A stretch of DNA of 64,000 bases from the NCBI GenBank assembly GCA_965219875.1, contig CBDCOW010000005.1:380411-444410 (forward strand). Reading direction: 5' to 3'. Both the position numbers and the translations under genes were made by a program. The stretch is from DAOUKH01 sp965219875. Its GTDB lineage: Bacteria; Chloroflexota; Dehalococcoidia; SHYB01. The notes below the pieces were generated by a model. That model searched no databases. It saw only the letters and a program-made list of their open reading frames with translations, and had not been told where the DNA came from. Shown here piece by piece: positions 44,947 to 53,781 of this stretch. The number at the start of each line of letters is the position of its first letter. The stretch's first letter is position 1.

Positions 44947-46401
44947 TTGACAACCCAATCGACAAAGCCGGAGGCGCTTGTCTCTCAGGAGTACCGGTTC
45001 GGCTTCACCGTCGACGTCGAGTCCGACGTGATTCCGAAGGGCCTGAGCGAGGAGGTCGTCCGGACCATCTCGGAGAAGAAGGGCGAGCCGGAGTGGCTGC
45101 TCGAGTGGCGGCTCAAGGCCTACCGGCACTGGCTCACCCTGCGCGGCGAGGAGCCCTCGTGGGCCAACGTGCGCCACGAGGCCATCGACTACCAGGACAT
45201 CATCTACTACTCGGCGCCGAAGTCCCCCGACGCCGGCCCCAAGGACCTCGACAGCGTCGACCCCGAAATCCTGGCGGCGTACGAGAAGCTGGGCATCCCC
45301 TTGGAGGAGCAGAAGCGGCTCCAAGGCGTGGCGGTGGACGCGGTCTTCGACAGCGTCTCCGTCGCCACGACGTACAAGGAGAGCCTGGACAAGGTCGGCG
45401 TCATCTTCTGTTCGATGTCCGAGGCGGTGCGGGAACACCCCGAGTTGGTGCGCAAGTACCTGGGCTCGGTCGTCCCCTACAGCGATAACTTCTACGCCGC
45501 CCTGAACGCTGCGGTCTTCAGCGACGGGTCCTTCGCCTACATCCCGAAAGGCGTGCGGTGCCCCGTCGAGCTCATGACCTACTTCCGCATCAACCAGGCC
45601 GGGTCGGGCCAGTTCGAGCGGACGCTCATCGTGACCGACGACGACAGCTACGTCAGCTACCTCGAAGGCTGCACCGCGCCATCGCGGAAGGAGCACCAAC
45701 TCCACGCCGCCGTCGTCGAGCTCGTGGCCCTCGACCGTGCCGAGATCAAGTATTCGACGCTGCAGAACTGGTTCCCCGGCGACGTGGACGGCAACGGCGG
45801 CGTCTACAACTTCGTCACCAAGCGCGGCGCGGCCCGCGGGCGCGACTCGAAGATCTCGTGGACGCAAGTCGAGACCGGCTCGGCAATCACGTGGAAGTAC
45901 CCCAGCGTCATCCTGCAAGGCGATGACTCGACCGGCGAGTTCTACTCGGTCGCGCTGGTCAACAACCGGCAGCAGGCGGACACGGGCACGAAGATGGTCC
46001 ACATCGGCCGGGGCACCAAGAGCACCATCGTCTCCAAGGGCATCTCCGCGGGCCGCGGGAACAACACCTACCGCGGACTGGTGAAGGTCAACGCCGGGGC
46101 CTCCGGAGCGCGGAACTACACGCAGTGCGACTCGCTGCTCATCGGCGGGGCCTGCGGCGCGCACACCGTCCCCTACATCGAAGTGAAGAACCCCAACGCG
46201 CAGGTGGAGCACGAGGCCTCGACCTCGAAGGTCAGCGACGACCAGCTCTTCTACCTCATGCAGCGCGGCGTTTCGTCGGAGGACGCGCACTTTATGATCA
46301 TCAACGGCTTCTGCCGCGACATCTTCAAGGAGCTTCCCTGGGAGTTCGCCGTCGAGGCGTCCCAACTCCTGAAGGTCAGCCTGGAAGGCTCCGTTGGGTA
46401 G
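44947..46401 (+). CDS. sufB: Fe-S cluster assembly protein SufB
   Basis: The 484-residue SufB has YRFGFTVDVESDVIPKGLSE at the start, the GVRCPVELMTYFRIN segment, LEGCTAPSRKEHQLHAAVVE (core Cys) and the C-terminal CGAHTVPYIEVKNPNAQVEHEAS with conserved Cys and His. With SufC and SufD it forms the scaffold on which clusters are built. TTG 44947 is chosen because GAGG lies five bases upstream and the length then matches the family; the in-frame TTG 44887 lies within the operator palindrome. It is the first gene of a six-gene operon. Confidence 0.95.
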   Translation: MTTQSTKPEALVSQEYRFGFTVDVESDVIPKGLSEEVVRTISEKKGEPEWLLEWRLKAYRHWLTLRGEEPSWANVRHEAIDYQDIIYYSAPKSPDAGPKDLDSVDPEILAAYEKLGIPLEEQKRLQGVAVDAVFDSVSVATTYKESLDKVGVIFCSMSEAVREHPELVRKYLGSVVPYSDNFYAALNAAVFSDGSFAYIPKGVRCPVELMTYFRINQAGSGQFERTLIVTDDDSYVSYLEGCTAPSRKEHQLHAAVVELVALDRAEIKYSTLQNWFPGDVDGNGGVYNFVTKRGAARGRDSKISWTQVETGSAITWKYPSVILQGDDSTGEFYSVALVNNRQQADTGTKMVHIGRGTKSTIVSKGISAGRGNNTYRGLVKVNAGASGARNYTQCDSLLIGGACGAHTVPYIEVKNPNAQVEHEASTSKVSDDQLFYLMQRGVSSEDAHFMIINGFCRDIFKELPWEFAVEASQLLKVSLEGSVG

Positions 46402-46408
46402 CGACGGC

Positions 46409-47185
46409 ATGGGCACGCCGCTTCTTGCCGTCGAAGGACTCCGCGCCTCCGTCAACGGCGTCGAAATCCTCAAGGGAATCAACCTCACGGTGAACGCCGG
46501 CGAGGTCCACGCCGTGATGGGGCCGAACGGCTCGGGGAAGAGCACCCTCGCCAACGTCCTCGCCGGGCACCCCTCATTCGAGGCGACGGCGGGGAGCGTC
46601 CGCTACGCCGGCGCCGACCTGCTCGCGATGAGCCCCGATCTGCGCGCCCGCGAGGGCCTCTTCCTCGCCTTTCAGTATCCCGTCGAGGTCCCCGGCGTGC
46701 GGCTGTCGCAGTTCCTCCGCTCCGCCTACAACGCGGTACAGGTCCACAAAGGCCTGCCCGAGTGCGAGCTGCGGGACTTCAACAAGCTCGTCAAGCAGAA
46801 GATGCAGCTGGTGAAGATGGACCCCAAGCTCACCAGCCGCGCACTGAACGAAGGCTTCTCCGGCGGCGAGAAGAAGCGCAACGAGGTACTGCAGATGGCC
46901 GTCCTCGAACCGCGGCTCGCCATCCTCGACGAGACCGACTCCGGCCTCGACGTTGACGCGCTGCGCACCGTCGCCTCGGGCGTCAACTCGCTGCGCCGCC
47001 CCGGCAACGCCATGATCGTGGTCACGCACTATCAGCGGCTCCTCGATTACATCGTCCCCGACCGCGTCCACGTGCTCATCGACGGGCGGATCGTGCTCTC
47101 CGGCGGCAAGGAGCTTGGCCTCAAGCTCGAAGCCGAGGGCTACGACTGGGTCCGCGAGCAGACGTCCGCGAGGGCGAAGGCGTAG
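46409..47185 (+). CDS. sufC: Fe-S assembly ATPase SufC
   Basis: The 258-residue ABC-type ATPase has Walker A GPNGSGKST (about 37-45), the SufC-typical FQYPVEVPGV (about 86-95), signature GFSGGEKKRNEV (about 148) and Walker B LAILDETDSGLDVD (about 168-181). It powers the SufBCD scaffold. ATG 46409 lies 7 bp after the SufB stop; TTG 46394 in the same frame overlaps it and is less likely. Confidence 0.96.
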   Translation: MGTPLLAVEGLRASVNGVEILKGINLTVNAGEVHAVMGPNGSGKSTLANVLAGHPSFEATAGSVRYAGADLLAMSPDLRAREGLFLAFQYPVEVPGVRLSQFLRSAYNAVQVHKGLPECELRDFNKLVKQKMQLVKMDPKLTSRALNEGFSGGEKKRNEVLQMAVLEPRLAILDETDSGLDVDALRTVASGVNSLRRPGNAMIVVTHYQRLLDYIVPDRVHVLIDGRIVLSGGKELGLKLEAEGYDWVREQTSARAKA

Positions 47186-47187
47186 CG

Positions 47188-48513
47188 ATGGCCGTCGCGG
47201 CGGACGCCGCCGAGCGCTACCGCGCCGATTTCCAAGCGGCGGGCGTGGAGATTCCCGCCTGGCTCGCCGGTCTGCGCAAGCGGGCCATGGAGCGGTTCGC
47301 CGAGACCGGCTTCCCCACCGCGCGCCGGGGCAACGAGGCGTGGAAGTACACCAACGTCTCGCCCATCGCCAACGCCGAGCTTGGCCTCGCACCCGCCACG
47401 GACATCACTCTCTCGAAGGCGCTGCGCGGCGCTCCCCCGCTTCGCGCGGCGCCGGACGGCGCTTGGACGACCCTGGTCTTCGTCAACGGGCGCTTCGCCG
47501 GCGGCTCTGGCAACAAGGTCGCCATACCGCTGGCGGCAGCCCTCGATCAGGACGATTCCTGGGTCGAGGCCCATCTTGCGCGGACCGGCTCGATCGACTC
47601 CGGCGGATTCGCCGCGCTGAACGCCGCCTTCCTCACCGACGCCGCCGTGGTGCGGGTCCCCGCCGGCGGGCCTCTCGCGGCAGTCCATCTTGTCTTCATC
47701 GCGACGGGCGAGTCGAGCATCTCACACCCCCGCGCGCTCGTCGTCGTCGAGCGGGACGCCCGCGCCGCCATCGTCGAGACCCATCTGCACACTGCGTCGG
47801 ACCGTCTGGTCACCAACGCGGTTACCGAGATCGAGGCCGGCGACAACGCCGACCTCGTCCACGCCAAGCTCGTGCTCGGCGCGCGCGGCTCGTCGCACGT
47901 GGGCTCGACGACGGCCCGCCTCGGACGCGGCGCGTGCCTCACCTCGACGGTCTACACCGGCGGGGCCGAGCTCGTCCGCAGCGCGCTCGACGTGCGGCTC
48001 GCAGGCGACGGCGCCGCCTGCCGCCTCGACGGGCTCTCGCTGACCCACGGGTCGCAGCACGTCGATAACCAGACCTCTATCGAACACTTAGCTCCGCGCA
48101 CAACGAGCGCGCAGCGCTACCGCGCCGTGCTCGACGGCCAATCGCGCAGCGTCTTTTCGGGCCGGGTCCACGTGGCGCCCAATGCCGTCAAGGCCGACGC
48201 CGACCAGTCGAGCCGGGGCCTCCTTCTCTCACAGAAGGCCGAGGCCGACAGCAAGCCGAGCCTCGAAATCTGGACCGACGACGTCAAATGCCGCCACGGC
48301 GCGACGGTGGGGCGGCTCGACGAGGCGGCCTTGTTCTATCTCCGCAGCCGCGGCCTCGAAGAGCCAACCGCGCGGCGGATGCTCGTCGAGGCCTTCGCCG
48401 CCGAGATCGTCGCCGCCGCGGAGCCTCGCGAGCTTCGCGCCTATCTGACCCGCCGCCTCCGCCGCGAGCTCGGTCGCGGCTCGAAGCCCGCAAAGACGGA
48501 ACCCGCACCATGA
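47188..48513 (+). CDS. sufD: Fe-S assembly protein SufD
   Basis: The 441-residue SufD has the N-terminal ETGFPTARRGNEAWKYTNVS typical of the family and the beta-helix core with ISHPRALVVVERDARAAIVE. The C-terminal signature FSGRVHVAPNAVKADADQSS ends in SRGLEEPTARRMLVEAFA. It pairs with SufB on the scaffold. It starts 2 bp after sufC, and its stop overlaps the sufS start as ATGA. Confidence 0.95.
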   Translation: MAVAADAAERYRADFQAAGVEIPAWLAGLRKRAMERFAETGFPTARRGNEAWKYTNVSPIANAELGLAPATDITLSKALRGAPPLRAAPDGAWTTLVFVNGRFAGGSGNKVAIPLAAALDQDDSWVEAHLARTGSIDSGGFAALNAAFLTDAAVVRVPAGGPLAAVHLVFIATGESSISHPRALVVVERDARAAIVETHLHTASDRLVTNAVTEIEAGDNADLVHAKLVLGARGSSHVGSTTARLGRGACLTSTVYTGGAELVRSALDVRLAGDGAACRLDGLSLTHGSQHVDNQTSIEHLAPRTTSAQRYRAVLDGQSRSVFSGRVHVAPNAVKADADQSSRGLLLSQKAEADSKPSLEIWTDDVKCRHGATVGRLDEAALFYLRSRGLEEPTARRMLVEAFAAEIVAAAEPRELRAYLTRRLRRELGRGSKPAKTEPAP

Positions 48514-49760
48514 CCATGTCCAACCACTCGACCGCCAAGACCGCTCTCGACGTGGAGCGCGTCCGCGCCGACTTCCCCATCCTGCAACAGCAGGTGAACG
48601 GGCGGCCGCTCGTTTATCTCGACAACGCGGCTACCGCGCAGAAGCCGCAGGCCGTGATCGACACCCTCACTCGTTACTACACCACTCTCAACGCCAACAT
48701 CCACCGCGGGGTTCATGCCCTGAGCCAGGCCGCTACGGAGGAGTACGAGGGCGCGCGGAGCAAGATCCGCCGCTTCATCGGCGCGCGCGAGGACCGCGAG
48801 ATCATCTTTGTGCGCGGCTCCACCGAGGGGATCAACCTCGTGGCGCAGAGCTTCGCCCGGCCCCGCCTCGCCCCCGGCGACGAGGTGCTGATCACGGCGA
48901 TGGAGCACCACTCCAACATCGTGCCGTGGCAGATCGTCTGCGAGCAGACCGGGGCCAACCTCCGCGTCGTCCCCATCAACGACGACGGCGAGCTGGAGAT
49001 GGACGAGTTCGAGCGTCTGATCGGCCCACAGACCAAGATGGTCTCGGCCGTCCACGTGTCGAACGCCCTCGGGACAATCAACCCCGCCCGTGAGATCGCC
49101 ACCATCGCCCGGGCGCGCGGCGTCCCCGTCCTGTTCGACGGTGCGCAGGCCGCGCCCCACCTCCGCCTCGACGTCACCGACCTCGACTGCGACTTCTACG
49201 TCTTCTCCGGCCACAAGCTCTACGGCCCCACCGGCGTCGGCGCGCTCTACGGCAAGGCCGAGCACCTCGAAGCGATGCCGCCGTACCAGGGCGGCGGCGA
49301 GCAGATCAAGTCCGTCACCTTCGAGAAGACCATCTATAACGACCTGCCTTACAAGTTCGAAGCGGGAACGCCGCACATCGCCGGCGGCATCGGCCTCGGC
49401 GCCGCCATCGATTACGTCGAGTCCGTCGGTCGCGAGGCCATCGAGGCCTACGAGGCGGAGCTGCTCGCCTACGGGACGGAACGGCTCGCCGGCGTCGAGC
49501 GGCTGCGGCCCATCGGCACGGCGCGGCACAAGGCGGGCGTGCTCAGCTTCACCCTCGACGGCGTCCACCCCCACGACGTGGGCACGATTCTCGATACCGA
49601 GGGCATCGCCATCCGCACCGGCCACCACTGCGCTCAGCCGGTGATGGACCGGTTCGGCGTGCCGGCGACGGCCCGCGCGTCGCTCGCCTTCTACAACACC
49701 AAAGCGGAGATCGACGCCCTCGTCGAGGGGATCGACAAGGTCCTCGAAGTGATGGGCTAG
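48510..49760 (+). CDS. sufS: Cysteine desulfurase SufS
   Basis: This 416-residue PLP enzyme mobilises sulfur from cysteine. It has VYLDNAATAQKPQAVID near the start, EHHSNIVPWQ (about 131-140), the PLP lysine in FSGHKLYGPTGVGALYG (Lys about 234) and the active-site Cys in IRTGHHCAQPVMDRFG (Cys about 372), the class II pattern. The ATG at 48510 overlaps the sufD stop; the frame is open further upstream only as the shadow of sufD. Confidence 0.96.
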   Translation: MTMSNHSTAKTALDVERVRADFPILQQQVNGRPLVYLDNAATAQKPQAVIDTLTRYYTTLNANIHRGVHALSQAATEEYEGARSKIRRFIGAREDREIIFVRGSTEGINLVAQSFARPRLAPGDEVLITAMEHHSNIVPWQIVCEQTGANLRVVPINDDGELEMDEFERLIGPQTKMVSAVHVSNALGTINPAREIATIARARGVPVLFDGAQAAPHLRLDVTDLDCDFYVFSGHKLYGPTGVGALYGKAEHLEAMPPYQGGGEQIKSVTFEKTIYNDLPYKFEAGTPHIAGGIGLGAAIDYVESVGREAIEAYEAELLAYGTERLAGVERLRPIGTARHKAGVLSFTLDGVHPHDVGTILDTEGIAIRTGHHCAQPVMDRFGVPATARASLAFYNTKAEIDALVEGIDKVLEVMG

Positions 49761-49787
49761 ACGGAGTCAGAGGAGAACCCCCCGGAC

Positions 49788-50237
49788 GTGTCGGAGCTAC
49801 GAGAGCTTTACCAAGAGCTGGTCTTGGACCACAACAGCAGGCCGCGCAATTTCCGTGAGCTTGAGAACGCCACGACGCGCATGGAGGGATACAATCCCCT
49901 CTGCGGCGACCGGGTGACGGTCTACGTCAGGCTCGACGACGGGCGCATCGAGGACATGAGCTTCCAGGGCTCGGGATGCGCCATCTCCCGCGCCTCGGCC
50001 TCCATGATGACCGCGACCGTGAAGGGCAAGACGATCGAGGAGGCGGAACGTCTCTTCGGGGCCTTCCACGAAATGGTCACTGGCGGGGCTGAGCCGGGGG
50101 ACGAGGACGACCTGGGCGACCTCGAAGTGCTCGCCGGCGTGGCGGAGTTCCCCTCGCGGGTGAAGTGCGCCACGTTGTCGTGGCATTCGATGATGTCGGC
50201 GTTGAAGGGGCAGAAGAAGCCGGTGAGCACCGAGTAG
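49788..50237 (+). CDS. sufU: Sulfur carrier/scaffold SufU
   Basis: The 149-residue SufU has its three zinc/sulfur cysteines in NPLCGD (about 39), GSGCAISRAS (about 64) and RVKCATLSW (about 126), and the longer SufU-type insert between them (HEMVTGGAEPGDEDD). It takes sulfur from SufS. GTG 49788 has AGGAG about 15 bases upstream. Presence of SufU rather than SufE is typical of Gram-positive-like and Chloroflexota suf operons. Confidence 0.94.
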   Translation: MSELRELYQELVLDHNSRPRNFRELENATTRMEGYNPLCGDRVTVYVRLDDGRIEDMSFQGSGCAISRASASMMTATVKGKTIEEAERLFGAFHEMVTGGAEPGDEDDLGDLEVLAGVAEFPSRVKCATLSWHSMMSALKGQKKPVSTE

Positions 50238-50273
50238 GGATTCACCGGCGGGCGGAAGCGGAGGAGGAGAGCG

Positions 50274-50741
50274 ATGCATGTGCCGATCAAAGTCGATTAC
50301 GCGGTGCGGGCCCTCGTTGACCTCGCCCAGCGCGCCGACTCGGGGCCGGTGCACGCCGCCGCCGTCGCCCAGCGCCAGGGCATCCCCGAGGCCTACCTCG
50401 AACGGCTGCTCAGCGCGTTGAATAAGCAGGGGCTGGTCTCCAGCCAGCGGGGACCGCAGGGCGGTCACGTGTTGGGACGCGACCCCGCCGAGATCGACTT
50501 GCGCTCCGTCATGGAGGCGCTCGGCGACACCGTCTCCACCGTCTCGTGCATCGAGGACCCCGATCTCTGCGTCCATTCCGGCGCGTGCGGCCAGCGCGAC
50601 ATCTGGCGCGACGTCGAGGAGGCGGTGAACGAAATCCTCGCCAAGACGTCGATTGCCGACCTCGCCGAGCGCACCGCCACCGTCGAGCCGGCCCCGGCGC
50701 AGGCTTCTCCTCAGCCTGCGCCGGTCAAACTGCTAATCTAA
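50274..50741 (+). CDS. Rrf2-family Fe-S regulator (IscR/SufR-like)
   Basis: The 155-residue Rrf2 protein has an N-terminal winged helix (VDYAVRALVDLAQ, then IPEAYLERLLSALNKQGLVSSQRGPQGGH). The three cluster cysteines of the family are in CIEDPDLC and SGAC (about residues 92, 99 and 105). The Pro/Ala-rich tail is unusual. As last gene of the suf operon it probably senses cluster supply and represses the promoter at 44847-44906. GGAGGAGAG precedes the ATG at 50274. Confidence 0.92.
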   Translation: MHVPIKVDYAVRALVDLAQRADSGPVHAAAVAQRQGIPEAYLERLLSALNKQGLVSSQRGPQGGHVLGRDPAEIDLRSVMEALGDTVSTVSCIEDPDLCVHSGACGQRDIWRDVEEAVNEILAKTSIADLAERTATVEPAPAQASPQPAPVKLLI

Positions 50742-50760
50742 ACGGAAACAGAGGCAGCGA

Positions 50761-51246
50761 GTGCCAACCTTCGACATCGTCTCCCGCGCCGATCTAACGG
50801 AAGTGGAGAACGCCGTTCAGGGCGTGCTCCGCGAGATCAAGCAGCGGTACGACTTCAAGGACAGCAAGGCGCGGATCGACCGTGACGGCGACGTCCTCAC
50901 CCTGCTCGCCGACGACGACATGCGCCTGCGCCAGATGCACGAGCTGCTCCAGACCTACCTCGTGCGCCGCAAGGTCGATCCCGCCGCGCTCGAATACAAG
51001 GACCCCCAGAACGCCTCGGGCGGCGCGCTCCGGCAGACCGCCGTCGTGCGCCAGGGCATCCCCGCCGACGCTGCCAAGCGCATCACCAAGGCGATCAAGG
51101 ACTCGAAGCTCAAGGTCCAGGCCGCCATCCAAGGCGAGGAGCTCCGCGTCAGCGGCAAGAAGCGCGACGACCTCCAGCAAACCATCGCACTGGTCAAGGA
51201 CCTCGACCTCGACCGCCCGGTGCAATACGTCAACATGCGCGACTAG
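50761..51246 (+). CDS. yajQ: YajQ-family nucleotide-binding protein
   Basis: The 161-residue protein is a plain YajQ: MPTFDIVSRADLTEVENAV, IKQRYDFKDSKARI, VRQGIPADAAKRITKAIKDS and KVQAAIQGEELRVSGKKRDD. The family binds nucleotides (cyclic di-GMP in Xanthomonas, GTP or ATP elsewhere). It starts with GTG 50761, 19 bp after the Rrf2 gene, so it may be co-transcribed. The 145 bp after it contain one CTCCCCCTCTGGGAGG hairpin module and a possible TTGACA at 51318. Confidence 0.93.
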   Translation: MPTFDIVSRADLTEVENAVQGVLREIKQRYDFKDSKARIDRDGDVLTLLADDDMRLRQMHELLQTYLVRRKVDPAALEYKDPQNASGGALRQTAVVRQGIPADAAKRITKAIKDSKLKVQAAIQGEELRVSGKKRDDLQQTIALVKDLDLDRPVQYVNMRD

Positions 51247-51391
51247 CGCGGGCGCACCCCAGACCTCTCCCCCTCTGGGAGGCTTTTGTGTAACTCTGGC
51301 CCCGGCCACGTGGGCCGTTGACAATCGCCGCCAAAAGTCGTTCCCTGTTGGCGAAGAGTCCGGCGCGTGAAGCCGGGCGAGGAGGGGGCAC

Positions 51392-52513
51392 ATGCGCGAC
51401 TATCAACTCGTTTCAGGTGACGGGCACGTCAACGAGCCGCCCGAGCTTTGGAAGAACGGGCTACCCGCCGAGTACGCCGACCGGGCGCCCCGCCTCGAAC
51501 ACTTCGAGGAAGGCGACGCCTGGATCTTCGAGGGTGCCCCGGCCCCGATCAACTTCGGGAACAACATCAACGGCGGCCTTCCGCCCGAGCAGTGCGTCCC
51601 CTGGAAGCTGTGGGAGGACGTCCCTCGCGCCGGCTACGACCCCGTTGCGCGCCTCGAAGCCCAGGACCTGGACGGCGTCGACGCCGAGGTCCTCTATCCC
51701 ACGCCGCGGCAATCGATGGCGGTGTGGGCCGTGGCCGGCAAAGACCCCGGCTTCCACCTGGCCCTGCTCCACGCCTACAACGACTGGCTCGCCGCCTATT
51801 GCGGCCACGCCCCCGACCGCCTCGTCGGCGCGGCGATGATTCCCACCCTGGGCGTCGACTCGGCCTTGGCGGAGCTCGACCGCGCCATGGCCGCCCCCGG
51901 GCTCCAAACGCCGCTCCTCGCTCAATGGCCGTCCGCCGGACCGGCCATCTCCCCGGACGACGACCCCTTCTGGGCGGCCATGGTTGAGATAGACCGCACC
52001 GTCAGCATTCACGTCAGCGTCTCGCCCGGCATCACCGGCGACGACGACCCCAACCGCACCGGCCTCACCTCCCGGGGCGAGTTGCGCCACACCACGACGC
52101 CGAACAACTGCCTCGAGCTGATCTACACCGGCGTCTTCGACCGCTTCCCCAGCCTCAACGTCGTCTTCGCGGAATGCGACTCCTCGTGGGTGCCGTACGT
52201 CAAGGAGCAGCTCGACAACCGTTATCAGCGCCTCAGCCCCACTGTGCGCCCCAAGCTCGACGAGCTCCCCAGCTACTACTTCGACCACAACATCTTCACC
52301 ACCTACATCACCGACTACTACGGCGTGGTCAACCGTCATTTCATCGGCGTGAGCCAAATGATGTGGTCGAGCGACTACCCGCACATGGGAGCAGACTTCC
52401 CCAACTCGCGGCGCGTCATCGAGGAGCACTTCAAGGGCGTGCCGGAGGACGAGAAGCACGCCATCCTCGCCGGCAACTGCGTCCGCGTCTACCGCATCGG
52501 GGAGGGCAGCTAG
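51392..52513 (+). CDS. Amidohydrolase-2 family protein
   Basis: The 373-residue TIM-barrel hydrolase begins SGDGHVNEPPELW (metal motif variant, as in the 9.4-kb gene) and continues with HVSVSPG (His about 208), FAECDSSWVPYVKE and MWSSDYPHMGADFP, with the late metal-site Asp near 328. The start at ATG 51392 has GAGGAGGGGG upstream. It probably hydrolyses or decarboxylates a cyclic acid; the substrate is not shown. The last 110 bp are repeated almost perfectly at 53340-53449, beyond a toxin-antitoxin module. Confidence 0.87.
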   Translation: MRDYQLVSGDGHVNEPPELWKNGLPAEYADRAPRLEHFEEGDAWIFEGAPAPINFGNNINGGLPPEQCVPWKLWEDVPRAGYDPVARLEAQDLDGVDAEVLYPTPRQSMAVWAVAGKDPGFHLALLHAYNDWLAAYCGHAPDRLVGAAMIPTLGVDSALAELDRAMAAPGLQTPLLAQWPSAGPAISPDDDPFWAAMVEIDRTVSIHVSVSPGITGDDDPNRTGLTSRGELRHTTTPNNCLELIYTGVFDRFPSLNVVFAECDSSWVPYVKEQLDNRYQRLSPTVRPKLDELPSYYFDHNIFTTYITDYYGVVNRHFIGVSQMMWSSDYPHMGADFPNSRRVIEEHFKGVPEDEKHAILAGNCVRVYRIGEGS

Positions 52514-52626
52514 GGCCCGCTCCGTTTCGTAGGGGCGCCTCTCGTGGGCGCCGTCCGGCCTCTCCTCCTTTGGGGCGTCTGCGAGAGGGCACGCGCCGTC
52601 ACGCGCGTCGGCGCAATAGCGCTCCA

Positions 52627-53067
52627 TCACACCGGAATGACGCACAAAGAGGCGCGTTCGCTTTTCGGGACCAACCCTTCCATGCCCTTGTCCAGCGTAG
52701 CTAACTGTCCATTTCGTTGCATTGCGGCGGCGAGCAATACGGCGTCCGTAATCTGACGGTAACCCTGGAGACGAACGCCGATCGATTGCGGCAAATGCAC
52801 GATGGTCTGGTCCAGCGGCCAAAACGCATGGGACTCCAATTGGGTGAGTCTCTGCAAGACCGCGATGGCGTCGAGGGGAGTGACGGTATGCCGCACCGCC
52901 GACGGATTCGAGGATACACGGACGAAACCTGCCTCCGTTAAGGGACAGGTTGCCCAGCCGCCCTCGCGGCGCCCCTCGAACCATGCTCTGGCGGCGGCGT
53001 GATGCACATGGTTGGGCCAAGCGAGGGCTACTAGGACGTTCACATCCAGCAGCGCGGTCACGGCCAA
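52627..53067 (-). CDS. vapC: VapC-type PIN toxin
   Basis: The 146-residue PIN protein starts VTALLDVNVLVALAWPNHVHH (Asp 8) and keeps Glu in CPLTEAGFVRVSSNP (about 45). Asp lies in RQITDAVLLAAAMQ (about 108), with LATLDKGMEGL near the end. The VNVLVALAWP start is typical of one VapC branch. All acids are present, so an active ribonuclease is expected. It overlaps the antitoxin gene by 10 bp and is inserted between the amidohydrolase and a copy of its 3' end. Confidence 0.88.
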   Translation of the reverse strand: MAVTALLDVNVLVALAWPNHVHHAAARAWFEGRREGGWATCPLTEAGFVRVSSNPSAVRHTVTPLDAIAVLQRLTQLESHAFWPLDQTIVHLPQSIGVRLQGYRQITDAVLLAAAMQRNGQLATLDKGMEGLVPKSERASLCVIPV

Positions 53068-53279
53068 TCACTCAGCGACCGGTAGACATCCTCGCTGGTG
53101 ATCGGTTCTGCATCGGTGGCGACGGCAAAGACCGTCCCGTCCCCGTCACCGGGAGGTGGGCTCTTGAAGCCGCGCCGCGCCAACTCCGATAGGGCGTTCC
53201 CAAGGCTGCTTCCCTTCCGCTCCGCTAGCGCCCGGGCGACGGCCAGGACATCGTCGTCAATTGTTATCGTCGTTCGCAT
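53058..53279 (-). CDS. vapB: VapB-type ribbon-helix-helix antitoxin
   Basis: The 73-residue protein begins MRTTITIDDDVLAVARALAE, the ribbon-helix-helix DNA-binding form of VapB, and has a toxin-binding tail (ITSEDVYRSLSDWP). It neutralises the PIN toxin downstream and should repress its own promoter at 53286-53314. Confidence 0.88.
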   Translation of the reverse strand: MRTTITIDDDVLAVARALAERKGSSLGNALSELARRGFKSPPPGDGDGTVFAVATDAEPITSEDVYRSLSDWP

Positions 53280-53285
53280 ACCGAC

Positions 53286-53314
53286 ATCATCACATCACAG
53301 CATCTACTCGTCAA
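53286..53314 (-). promoter_or_regulatory. Promoter of the 53-kb vapBC pair
   Basis: On the minus strand TTGACG (53314-53309), a 17-bp spacer and GATGAT (53291-53286). Close repeats of GTGATG in the spacer may be the RHH binding site. Confidence 0.5.
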
Positions 53315-53328
53315 GACAGCGTTCCGGG

Positions 53329-53452
53329 GCCGACTCTCCCCAACTCGCGGCGCGTCATCGAGGAGCACTTCAAGGGCGTGCCGGAGGACGAGAAGCACGC
53401 CATCCTCGCCGGCAACTGCGTCCGCGTCTACCGCATCGGCGAGGGAGCGTGA
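53329..53452 (+). pseudogene. Duplicated 3' end of the amidohydrolase gene
   Basis: The segment repeats the last part of 51392-52513. The 36 codons from PNSRRVIEEHFKGVPEDE to RIGEG are identical in protein, and the DNA over 108 bp differs at a single base (G/C near 53440). It ends in its own TGA (53450-53452), but there is no start or promoter. The near identity shows a recent duplication or a site kept by recombination. Confidence 0.92.
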
Positions 53453-53699
53453 GGCGCTCCCCCTGTTCTCAGGGGTCCCCTGCGGGCGTCCGTCCGGCCT
53501 CGCCCGTCTAGGGGACACCTGAAGCCTCTGCTCCTCGCCGGGCCATGGGCCCGCTCCTGCGCGTCCGCAGGGCAATGGGACCGTCTCCCGCGTGTCCGCG
53601 GGGCTATGGGACGCTCCCGGCGATAGGAACATACGTTCTTTCATGATGGTAGTGCCTCGTCGAGGCCGTGTCAAGCAGGCAATGGCGAGGGCGATTAGT

Positions 53700-53770
53700 G
53701 CATCGCCCCTACGGGAGCGGGCACCCACAAGGGGCGCCCCTACGGGAGCGGAGAGATTCCCGCTTTCGCG
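53700..53770. repeat. Short-hairpin repeat modules upstream of the second vapBC
   Basis: GCCCCTACGGGAGCGGG, CCCACAAGGGGCGCCCCTACG and GATTCCCGCTTTCGCGG follow one another, the same small modules as in the 43.6-kb array. From 53453 to 53700 there are degenerate GC-rich hairpins and no gene. Confidence 0.7.
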
Positions 53771-53781
53771 GTCCGCCGCGC

